A DNA stretch of 64,000 nucleotides, from NCBI RefSeq assembly GCF_002099195.1, contig NZ_NBYX01000009.1:186001-250000 (forward strand). Reading direction: 5' to 3'. This DNA is from Burkholderia puraquae (GTDB lineage Bacteria > Pseudomonadota > Gammaproteobacteria > Burkholderiales > Burkholderiaceae). The notes beneath the pieces were generated by a model. It ran no database searches and was not told where the DNA came from. It was given only the letters and a program-made list of their open reading frames with translations. The position numbers and the translations under genes are program-made. The number at the start of each line of letters is the position of its first letter. The first letter of the stretch is position 1. This document shows, in pieces, positions 57,202-64,000 of this stretch.

Positions 57202-59325
57202 ATGGCGGAAATCAACCTGAAGAAGGACGCCGTCTCCGCAGAGACGGACCGCGTCAAGGCGGAGGCCGAGCAGATGTGTCCCGCATGCGAACACATGCTG
57301 TGGGTGAGCTTCTATTTCGACGGATTCGGCTTCGGCGAGAAGGATGGTCCGCGAACCAACATCCTGAAGCTGTTCAATGCCGCGTACGACAAGAAGAACA
57401 AGAACATGCGGCGCTTCTATTATCCGGGACTCGGCGCGGATTTCGACCCCGAGGCCGGTGTGCTGCGCGAGGTCCTGAAGGACAAGGCGACGGATACGGT
57501 CAGCGAGAAGGCCGGCGACAAGCTCAAGGAGCAGACGGTCGACAAGGCCAAGGAAAAGGCGCAGAAGGCCGCCGAGGATGCGTGGAAGCAGAGCGGCAAG
57601 ATCAGCAATCCTACATTCGGAAATCGCGTGAGCGACACGTTCGATACGCTGGTCGGCAAGACGAAAGACGGCTTGGGCGACGCGCGCAAACGGATCGAGC
57701 GCGCGATCGAGCGGCCCGGGTCGGAAAAGAATCGCGCACTGCGCTATCTGCGGCACGAATGGAAGGGCTTCTGGCGCGACGTCGTCAAGTATCCGTACCG
57801 GATTCCGAAAACCGTGCTGAAGGAAGTCGGCAAGGAATCGCTGGGCGCGCTGGCCGAGTCGTTCCAGCTCACGCGCGATACGAAGCTGGGCGCCGCGCTG
57901 TTCAATACGGGCGTGGATACGCGCCTGAAGGCGGCGGAAGAGGATTTCAAGGCGGCGGTGGCCGGTGCGAAGCAGGCCGGCACGGTGAACAGGATCCATG
58001 TCGCGATCTTCGGCTACGACATGGGCGGCGGCCTTGCGCTCGCCTTTGCCAAGCAATTGCTCGACGAGGTGGCCAAGGGCGGAAAATACGACGGCGTTCA
58101 GGTCAAGATCAAGTTCATGGGGCTGTTCGATTGCGTGACGAACCGCTTCGACGACAACCTGCTGACGGGCTACATCCCGCTGAGCAACGCGGTGTCGTCG
58201 GATCTGATCCTGTCGCCGGACATCGAGAAATGCGTGCACTACGCGGCCGCTCACGAACTGCGCGTGTACAAGCCGCTGACGATGCTCGGTGTCGACCCGG
58301 CCGACATGCGCGGCCGGCGGCAGGAGCGCCTGTTTCCCGGCGCGCAGGTGGACGTGGGCGGCGGCGCGATCGAAGGCGAGGACGGCATTTCCGACAAACT
58401 TGCGCGCGTGCCGCTCGAGATGATGTACCACCGCGCGTACGGCGCGGGCATTCCGATGCCGAGCCTGACCGCGCTGGCGAACGAGGACGGTGCGCTGTAT
58501 CAGCAGATCGTCGCGCCGCCCGAGATCCAGAATTTCCAGCTCGACTACCGGCTGGCGGTCAAGAAGCTCGTGGCGACGACACGCGAGATTCCGCCGCTGA
58601 CGCCGCTGGGTACCGGCATCGGCTATCCGTCGGCGCCGCTCAAGCCGTCGATCGGGCCGCTCGATTTTCTCAACCCGAAGCCCGTGCCCGACATGACGGA
58701 CGGTTGCCGCGTGCCCGATCCGGCGCCGCCGCGCCCGATCGTCGTGACCGATTTGCCGAAGGATATCCAGGGCGAGCTCAAGGGCCACATGGTCGTCTAT
58801 ATCCAGTGGCTGCGCATGTGGTACGACCAGGCCGAGAATCGCACGGCCGCGGCACAGCGCAAGCCGGGCTGGCTCGGCGGTGCGGCCAATCCGCTGGCGT
58901 ACGGGCGTTACGAGAAGCTGGTGCGCGAGATCGATTACCAGAAGCAGCACGGTACGCGCCCGGGATACGGGTTCGATCGCAAGCAGGCAATGAAGCAGAT
59001 CGACGGCGAGTTGCCGCCGTCGATATTCAACACCGACCCGCAGGCGCAGGCACTGTTCTGGCTATGGAACAATCCGGGCGAGCGCCTGCCGCAGGTCGAG
59101 GCGATGTATCCGCTGTTCGTGAAGCACGTGCACGACAGCATGGCCGAGAGTGACGTCGAGGCGGTGTGGAGCCACCTCGTGTCGATCAAGAACTACATGA
59201 ATACGCGGGCGATGCAGAAAATCGCGACCGCACCCGACAAATCGTTCCTGGACCGCGTCTCGGACGTGTACCAATCGCTGGTGTCGACTGTATCGGCACC
59301 GTCCGGCACGACGGTCGCTCGATAG
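57202..59325 (+). CDS. DUF2235 protein with altered nucleophile (module B)
   Basis: A 707-residue Tle1-like protein. The start MAEINLKKDAVSAETDRV follows AGGAGAAGTAAGTGCC. The domain opens HMLWVSFYFDGFGFGEKDG, then a long lysine-rich helical insert runs from about 80 to 190. The nucleophile elbow reads VAIFGYDMGGGLAL, so the expected Ser is Asp273 (GxDxG). The acid motif is FPGAQVDVGGGA with Asp384, and the likely catalytic His529 is kept in GHMVVYIQWLRMW. It may be inactive, may use an aspartate nucleophile, or may act by other means. It ends the module, convergent to the transglycosylase gene. Confidence 0.85.
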   Translation: MAEINLKKDAVSAETDRVKAEAEQMCPACEHMLWVSFYFDGFGFGEKDGPRTNILKLFNAAYDKKNKNMRRFYYPGLGADFDPEAGVLREVLKDKATDTVSEKAGDKLKEQTVDKAKEKAQKAAEDAWKQSGKISNPTFGNRVSDTFDTLVGKTKDGLGDARKRIERAIERPGSEKNRALRYLRHEWKGFWRDVVKYPYRIPKTVLKEVGKESLGALAESFQLTRDTKLGAALFNTGVDTRLKAAEEDFKAAVAGAKQAGTVNRIHVAIFGYDMGGGLALAFAKQLLDEVAKGGKYDGVQVKIKFMGLFDCVTNRFDDNLLTGYIPLSNAVSSDLILSPDIEKCVHYAAAHELRVYKPLTMLGVDPADMRGRRQERLFPGAQVDVGGGAIEGEDGISDKLARVPLEMMYHRAYGAGIPMPSLTALANEDGALYQQIVAPPEIQNFQLDYRLAVKKLVATTREIPPLTPLGTGIGYPSAPLKPSIGPLDFLNPKPVPDMTDGCRVPDPAPPRPIVVTDLPKDIQGELKGHMVVYIQWLRMWYDQAENRTAAAQRKPGWLGGAANPLAYGRYEKLVREIDYQKQHGTRPGYGFDRKQAMKQIDGELPPSIFNTDPQAQALFWLWNNPGERLPQVEAMYPLFVKHVHDSMAESDVEAVWSHLVSIKNYMNTRAMQKIATAPDKSFLDRVSDVYQSLVSTVSAPSGTTVAR

Positions 59326-59351
59326 TCCGGTAGTCCGCCACACTCGCCGAC

Positions 59352-59375
59352 GCCGGCTGCCGATACGCAGCCGGC
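59352..59375. terminator. Shared hairpin between convergent genes
   Basis: A perfect 9-bp stem (GCCGGCTGC with GCAGCCGGC) and 6-base loop lies between the stops of the DUF2235 and transglycosylase genes. There is no T-run; it may end transcription from both sides with help from Rho. Confidence 0.5.
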
Positions 59376-59382
59376 CCGTGCG

Positions 59383-60621
59383 TTACTTCGAGATGTACCA
59401 GAGCGCGTCGGTGCTGACGCGCGTAGCCTGCGGTGCCGCAGCCGGTGCCTGGGGCGTTGCGGCCGGCGGCGGCGTGTTCGACGTGACCGCGGTGGGCCAC
59501 GTGGCCGGCTGGTTCGACGGCGTCGACGCGGGTGTGCCGTTCACCGTGCTCGAGGTCGATGCCGATCCTGACGTCGACGGCGTGTTCAGATACCAGAGTG
59601 CGTCGGCCGACGCCGGTCGCTTGGCCGATGCATTCGCAGCCTGTTGTTTCGCTGCTGGCGCCGTGGTGGCCGTTGCCGTCGTCGCGCCCGAACGCTGCGT
59701 TCCCGTTCCAGCCGCGCCCTGCGCGGTCATGCCTGCGGCCGCCGCACCCCGCTGCGCGCGCGCTTCGAACGGCCCGAGCTGGAAGATTAACGTTTGCGCG
59801 GGACGCGTCAGGACGGCATACGGAAACTGCAATTCCCACGACATCAGCACGCGCCCGCTCGACGTCTCGGTGAAGATCGCCGGCACGTGCTTCATGTCGC
59901 TGAACTGCACGTAGACGCGTGCGCCGTCGTCGAATACCTGGGTCGGCTTCGCCTGGTCCGCACCCGTGACCGTCCAGCCGAAGTTGTACGAGCCGGCCGG
60001 GCCGGCGGGGCCGCCCTGCGGCGGCGCCGGCGGGGCCGACGATATCGTGCGCGGGCGCGTGACCGGCGGCGCGGACACGCTCAGGCTCGCGAACGGGTTG
60101 TACGCCTCGGCCTGTTGCGGCGGCGTAAAAGAGGGGGGCAGGATAGGCATGGGAGTATCCGGCGAATCCGGCATGGTCCGGATTGCATCATAGACCTTGC
60201 GCGCATACGCGAGGCGCTTGTCTGGCGAGGCGGAGTTATATGCGCCGATCGCGTTCCAGTTGGGGCCGAGCTGGCGGATGTTCTGCGACAGGATCCACGC
60301 ACCGACATACGCGTTCGTGCACGCATCGAACAGGCTTTCCCGCGTGATGCCCTCGCGCGCGAGCGTCGGCAGCCACGTGCTGTTGATCTGCATCAGCCCG
60401 ATATCGACCGTGCCGTTCGTATTCGTGTTGACGGCGCGCGGATTCATCCCCGATTCGACCTGCGCGATGCCGCGCATCAGGCTGACGCTCACATGCTGGA
60501 ACGCGGCTGCGTCGTCGAGGCAATCGGCCCGCGCGACGCCGTGCAGCGCGCACGACATCGCGATCGTCGAGGCGATTTTCAGCGTTTCGCGGCTGATCGG
60601 ACGGGTTGTATGACGCGGCAT
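59383..60621 (-). CDS. Lytic transglycosylase fused to VirB9/TrbG-like domain
   Basis: A 412-residue protein. Residues about 30-150 form a VirB1/IagB-type lytic transglycosylase (LMRGIAQVESGMNPRAVN with the catalytic Glu, then VDIGLMQINSTWLP). A proline-rich stretch leads to a second domain near residues 215-290 (YNFGWTVTGADQAKPTQVF, then VYVQFSDMKHVPAIFTE) that follows the C-terminal pattern of VirB9/TrbG/CagX, the outer-membrane-ring part of type IV secretion. The tail is low-complexity with a repeated DALWY segment (residues 340-344 and 405-409). No other type IV genes are near, so this is an orphan fusion. Confidence 0.82.
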   Translation of the reverse strand: MPRHTTRPISRETLKIASTIAMSCALHGVARADCLDDAAAFQHVSVSLMRGIAQVESGMNPRAVNTNTNGTVDIGLMQINSTWLPTLAREGITRESLFDACTNAYVGAWILSQNIRQLGPNWNAIGAYNSASPDKRLAYARKVYDAIRTMPDSPDTPMPILPPSFTPPQQAEAYNPFASLSVSAPPVTRPRTISSAPPAPPQGGPAGPAGSYNFGWTVTGADQAKPTQVFDDGARVYVQFSDMKHVPAIFTETSSGRVLMSWELQFPYAVLTRPAQTLIFQLGPFEARAQRGAAAAGMTAQGAAGTGTQRSGATTATATTAPAAKQQAANASAKRPASADALWYLNTPSTSGSASTSSTVNGTPASTPSNQPATWPTAVTSNTPPPAATPQAPAAAPQATRVSTDALWYISK

Positions 60622-61031
60622 GGCAGGATGGGGCGGAATCCGGCCGCCCGGTGCAAGGAAATTACGCAGACGCGAAGTGTGCCATAGCGGGGAGGCAAAT
60701 GGCTCGCGTCAAACTTTCCTTTGCATTTGTGCACGCGTTCGCCACGCATTTTTATTGCGTCCGGTCACAAGGTACAGCGAAGCATTATCGGTAAAAATGG
60801 CCGGATTTTCGGGCGAATGCCGGAGCAGTGGCGGCGCCGGAATACTGACGCCTTGCGTCATTCGTCTCGGGAAATCGGTGCTGAATCGAACCGGATGGAA
60901 ATTGCGCGGCAGTCGATATCCGGGTTGGAAAGGGCGATGAAACGGCGATCCGGAATCATTGGCGGCCGAAGCCGCCATGTCGGTCGATGCGGATTCGACC
61001 GGCCGCGCCGTGCGCAGCCGGCCGTTTTCGA
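60622..61031. other. 410-base region between transglycosylase and porin
   Basis: No gene is supported. It carries the leader of the transglycosylase gene on the reverse strand and, near 61000-61030, a GC-rich inverted repeat (CGGCCG arms) just past the porin stop that may act as its terminator. An AT-rich stretch around 60715-60760 is a plausible promoter area. Confidence 0.4.
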
Positions 61032-62192
61032 TCAGAAGCGGTGACGCAACCCGAGGTTGACCATCGTCTGCGAACTCGTGCCCGCATAACCGTACGAACC
61101 GATCGACGCCTGCGCGGCCATCGAACCGCCCTTGCCGTCGCCGGTCTGGCCGCTGGCGTGCTGGTACGCGGCGGTCAGGTAGACGTCGGTGCGCTTCGAC
61201 AGGTTGTAGTCCGCGCCGGCCGATACCTGGTGATAGGTGGCCGACGTGTCGCCGCCCGAGCGTGTATAGCTGTAGCCGACGCCGACCAGCAGCGCGTTCG
61301 TTGCCTGGTAGTTCACGAAGCCTTGCCCGGTGTTGTAGTGCTCGTTCGAGCCGAACACCGAGCTTCCATCGCGGCGGTACTGCGCGTTGCTGTAGCCGAG
61401 GCCGAACGTGAACGGGCCGGCCACGTACTGGCCCGCGACGCGCGCGATGCCGATCGAATGCGCGCTCGCATAGCCGCTGTTGATCGGGCCGTCGAACGTG
61501 CCGTCCGACGAACTGGTCCAGCCGCTGCGCAGGCTGTTCGATGCGGGGCTGTTGGTCGCGTGGAAGTAGCCGCCCGCGACGCTGAACGGCCCGTTGTTGT
61601 ACGACACGGCGGCCGAATACGAATTTGCGGCGCCGGTGCTGCCCGCGATGCCGCCGAACGAATACATCGCCGAGAACTGCAGGCCCGCATAGACGGCCGA
61701 CGTGTACTTCACCGCGTTGTCGACGCGGAAGCTGTTGTCGTAGTTGTCGACGTCGCCCGGGGTCGCGAACACGCTGCCGAGATAATTGTCGGCGGTGATG
61801 CCCTGCACGAGATCGACGAGCGGATCGTACTGGCGGCCGAACGTGAGCGTGCCGTAGCGGTCGCTCGTCAGGCCGACGAACGCCTGCCGGCCGAACATGC
61901 GGCCGCCCTGGCCCTGCCGGCCGTTGCTCGGGTCGAAGCCGTTCTCGAGCTGGAACAGTGCCTTCAGCCCGCCGCCGAGATCCTCGGTGCCTTTCACGCC
62001 CCAGCGGCTGCCGGCCAGGTTGCCCGCGCTGCTGTTGCCGAGCATCCACGCGTTGTCCTTGCCCTGCGCATGGTTCACGTAGGTGATCGACGTGTCGATC
62101 ACGCCATACAGCGTGACGCTCGACTGCGCATGCGCGACGGGCATCGCCGCGAATGACGCGATGGAAATCAGCGAGAGGGTCGTGCGTTTCAT
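61032..62192 (-). CDS. Gram-negative general porin (OmpC/Opc-like)
   Basis: A 386-residue trimeric porin of the beta-proteobacterial type. A signal peptide (MKRTTLSLISIASFAAMPVAHA, quoted in part as SLISIASFAAMPVAHA) is followed by the mature start QSSVTLYGVIDTSITYVNH. Conserved pieces are SRWGVKGTEDLGGGLKALFQLENGF (quoted in part as GVKGTEDLGGGLKALFQLE), LTFGRQYDP, and the terminal strand MVNLGLRHRF with the required C-terminal phenylalanine. AAGGAGATGAC sets the start. It allows diffusion of small solutes; expression is probably environment-dependent, given the AT-rich upstream region. Confidence 0.95.
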   Translation of the reverse strand: MKRTTLSLISIASFAAMPVAHAQSSVTLYGVIDTSITYVNHAQGKDNAWMLGNSSAGNLAGSRWGVKGTEDLGGGLKALFQLENGFDPSNGRQGQGGRMFGRQAFVGLTSDRYGTLTFGRQYDPLVDLVQGITADNYLGSVFATPGDVDNYDNSFRVDNAVKYTSAVYAGLQFSAMYSFGGIAGSTGAANSYSAAVSYNNGPFSVAGGYFHATNSPASNSLRSGWTSSSDGTFDGPINSGYASAHSIGIARVAGQYVAGPFTFGLGYSNAQYRRDGSSVFGSNEHYNTGQGFVNYQATNALLVGVGYSYTRSGGDTSATYHQVSAGADYNLSKRTDVYLTAAYQHASGQTGDGKGGSMAAQASIGSYGYAGTSSQTMVNLGLRHRF

Positions 62193-62758
62193 GTCATCTC
62201 CTTGCGCATTGGCTTGTGTTCGTGATCCGGAATGGCAGGAGACTACCGAGCCCGATTAAAACGGCAAAAATGAAATTCTCTTTTGTGGCCTGATGCAGAC
62301 AGGGATGCCCTCTGATCGCTGCAATCGAGGGATTTAAATTATTGAAAATTGCGTATCAATTGATCGTCATTTCGCGATTTCGCCATTGCGGCTTGCATAT
62401 CTCGCGATAATTTCGGGCAATTCGGGGTGGAATCAAGGTGGCCGGGATATTGTTATCGATCCGTCAAATAATTATTGAATGAATCGAATTGGCCGGGCTG
62501 TAATGAATGTGTTATCGACACGCCGCGTGCGCCCGGCGGCGGCATCGCGACGGGGGCGTCCATTCCGGTCTCATTGTCGCCGGGTGCGTGGAAGGCCCAT
62601 GCTTGAGGGCCCCAGCGAGACCGCTATCGGCGCACCGCCCGCCGGAGCGGGGCAGCGGCCACTGCGCATCGGGACTTCGGCCGACGGTCCGGTTTTGTAT
62701 ATAATAATCATTCTCATTTACAAAATCGTTGACGCCTGCGCACCCTCGGAACCCGGCC
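62193..62758. other. 566-base divergent promoter region between porin and sigma factor
   Basis: The first 300 bases are clearly AT-rich (62250-62490), as is usual upstream of Burkholderia porins. The right end carries a Fur-like box just before the sigma-factor gene. No coding frame in between is convincing. Confidence 0.5.
62699..62719 (+). promoter_or_regulatory. Fur box upstream of the ECF sigma factor
   Basis: ATAATAATCATTCTCATTT matches the repeated NATWAT hexamers of Fur boxes, 40 bases before the sigma-factor start in an otherwise GC-rich region. It implies iron-dependent repression. Confidence 0.75.
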
Positions 62759-63268
62759 ATGTCTGCTGACAAGCTGTCTCTCCATCGAGAAATCGACGCC
62801 CTCTACACCGGCCACCACGCGTGGCTGCGCGGCTGGTTGAGCCGGAAGCTCGGTTGCGCGCACCGCGCGGCCGATCTGGCGCACGACACGTTCATGCGCC
62901 TGCTCGCGCGCGACGAGCCGATCGGCGCCGACGAGCCGCGTGCGTTCCTGACGACGGTCGCGCAGCGCGTGCTGAGCAACCACTGGCGGCGCGAGCAGAT
63001 CGAGCGCGCGTATCTCGATGCGCTCGCGCAGCGCCCTGAAGCGTCTGCCTCGTCGCCGGAGGAGCGGGCCGTCGTGATCGAGACGTTGCTCGAAATCGAC
63101 AGGCTGCTCGACGGCCTGCCGCTCGCGGCGAAGCGGGCGTTCCTGCTCGCGCAGCTCGACGGGCTCACGCAGGCCGAGATCGCGCGCGAGCTCGGCGTGT
63201 CGCTTGCAACGGTGAAGCGCTATCTCGTGAAGGCCGGTACGCAGTGCTTCTTCGCGATGGCGGCCTGA
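62759..63268 (+). CDS. ECF sigma factor, FecI-like
   Basis: A 169-residue iron-starvation sigma factor. Region 2 contains AADLAHDTFMRLLARDEP and PRAFLTTVAQRVLSNHWRRE; region 4 contains LDGLTQAEIARELGVSLATVKRYL. The start at 62759 (MSADKLSLHRE) is preferred over an upstream frame. A Fur box precedes it, and a FecR-type anti-sigma gene follows 3 bases after its stop, the standard FecIR arrangement that senses a siderophore bound by a TonB receptor, which is probably encoded just beyond the window. Confidence 0.93.
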   Translation: MSADKLSLHREIDALYTGHHAWLRGWLSRKLGCAHRAADLAHDTFMRLLARDEPIGADEPRAFLTTVAQRVLSNHWRREQIERAYLDALAQRPEASASSPEERAVVIETLLEIDRLLDGLPLAAKRAFLLAQLDGLTQAEIARELGVSLATVKRYLVKAGTQCFFAMAA

Positions 63269-63271
63269 CCG

Positions 63272-64000
63272 ATGGCCACTCCGGGAGTGCCGGCGGTGCC
63301 GCCGCAGGTTGCGCGTCGGGCGGTCGAATGGTGGGTCGACCGGCAGGCCGGCCGTACCGATGACGCGTTCGATGCCGCGCTCGCGCGCTGGCGCGCGGAG
63401 GATCCGGCGCACGACGCGGCATGGCGTCATATCGAAACGATGCAGCGCAGATTCGGCGGGCTGGCGGCCGGGCTCGACCCGCAGGCCGCGCACGCGGCGC
63501 TGCTGCCGCCGCGCGCGGGCCGCCGCCGTGCCGCCGTGAAGGCGCTGGCCGTGCTGTTGTTCGCCGGCGGTGCCGCATGGATGGCCGAGCCCGCGCGGCG
63601 CGCGGCGGTCTGGCCGGCCGACCTGCGCACGGCGGTGGGCGAGCAGCGCACGGTAACGCTCGCGGATCGTACGGTCGTCGTGCTCGATACCGACACGGCG
63701 CTCGACGTGCATTTCGACGACGCGGCGCGCCGCCTGCGCCTGCTGCGCGGCACGATCATGGTGACGAGCGGACGTGACGATCGCGTCCCCGCGCGGCCGC
63801 TCGTCGTCGCGACCGCGCAAGGCGAGTTGCAGCCGCTCGGCACGCGCTTCGCGGTACGGCAGCGCGACGGCGCGACGAGCGTCGAAGTGTTCGCCGGCGC
63901 GGTGCGCGTGCAGCCGGTCGACGCGACGGCCGGCACGCGCGTGATCGCGGCGGGAGAGGGCGCGGACTTCACGCGCGATGTGGTCGGCGCGCCGGCACCG
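63272..64000 (+). CDS. FecR-family anti-sigma/signal transducer (cut by window edge)
   Basis: At least 243 residues from the ATG at 63272. The cytoplasmic N-terminal part (ARRAVEWWVDRQAGRTDDAF and WRAEDPAHDAAWRHIETM) binds the sigma factor. A single membrane helix lies near residues 90-105 (VKALAVLLFAGGAAWMAE). The periplasmic FecR domain follows (RTAVGEQRTVTLADRTVVVLDTDT, quoted in part as VGEQRTVTLADRTVVVLDT). It continues past the window end, where a siderophore receptor gene is expected. Confidence 0.92.
   Translation, partial: MATPGVPAVPPQVARRAVEWWVDRQAGRTDDAFDAALARWRAEDPAHDAAWRHIETMQRRFGGLAAGLDPQAAHAALLPPRAGRRRAAVKALAVLLFAGGAAWMAEPARRAAVWPADLRTAVGEQRTVTLADRTVVVLDTDTALDVHFDDAARRLRLLRGTIMVTSGRDDRVPARPLVVATAQGELQPLGTRFAVRQRDGATSVEVFAGAVRVQPVDATAGTRVIAAGEGADFTRDVVGAPAP

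Overview
The window is high-GC DNA that reads as chromosome 1 of a Burkholderia, most likely of the B. cepacia complex. The evidence is the ppk/ppx pair, an OlsB-type ornithine-lipid acyltransferase, a trimeric Gram-negative porin, several ABC-linked metal or cofactor uptake genes, and a large accessory type VI secretion (T6SS) vgrG locus. The genus is an inference from gene content and codon bias; no 16S rRNA or other marker is present.

Region 1 (1-12.6 kb) is conserved housekeeping DNA. It holds a divergent ppk/ppx pair with a candidate Pho box, tRNA-Pro(TGG), sixA, an ornithine-lipid acyltransferase, small membrane and lipoproteins, a MATE exporter with a DUF2288 protein, an acyl-CoA synthetase, a LysM/LytM lipoprotein, an aldose 1-epimerase, uppP and tRNA-Arg(TCT). 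Region 2 (12.6-15.3 kb) is a decayed island directly after tRNA-Arg: lower-GC orphan genes and fragments, including what looks like the N-terminal zinc-ribbon module of a HEPN/RES protein. No integrase is visible.

Region 3 (15.3-32.1 kb) holds glmS, an exported helical-barrel-like protein, a long gene-free leader before wecB, a two-subunit molybdenum aldehyde oxidase (IorAB-like), a class II aldolase, an acyl-CoA dehydrogenase, a quinone oxidoreductase, a GDSL esterase, and a PadR regulator divergent from a FadH-like dienoyl-CoA reductase and an NTF2-like protein. Two clear palindromic operators lie between the PadR gene and the reductase. Region 4 (32.1-40.8 kb) is a TonB receptor plus FecCD-type ABC importer operon behind a palindrome, then an RstAB-like two-component pair divergent from a MipA/OmpV outer-membrane protein.

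Region 5 (40.8-59.3 kb) is the most interesting part. It is an orphan T6SS effector island bounded on one side by an IS110-family transposase remnant. It contains two related modules in tandem. Module A is a VgrG C-terminal stump, a DUF4123 adaptor, a DUF3304-like lipoprotein, a DUF2235 (Tle1-like) lipase, a 1259-residue evolved VgrG, and an exported candidate immunity protein. The evolved VgrG ends in a metzincin-like zinc protease domain (HETGHLFGWPD, with a possible Met-turn 40 residues later). Module B is a plain VgrG, a second DUF4123, a DUF805 membrane protein, a second DUF3304-like lipoprotein, and a second DUF2235 protein whose serine nucleophile is replaced by aspartate. A PAAR gene and a thiolase-like membrane protein diverge from the stump. 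The likely logic is that each VgrG carries an effector loaded by its DUF4123 adaptor, with the exported or lipidated neighbours protecting the producing cell.

Region 6 (59.3-64 kb) has an unusual fusion of a VirB1-like lytic transglycosylase with a VirB9/TrbG-like C-terminal domain, a porin, and a Fur-boxed ECF sigma factor followed by a FecR anti-sigma gene cut by the window edge.
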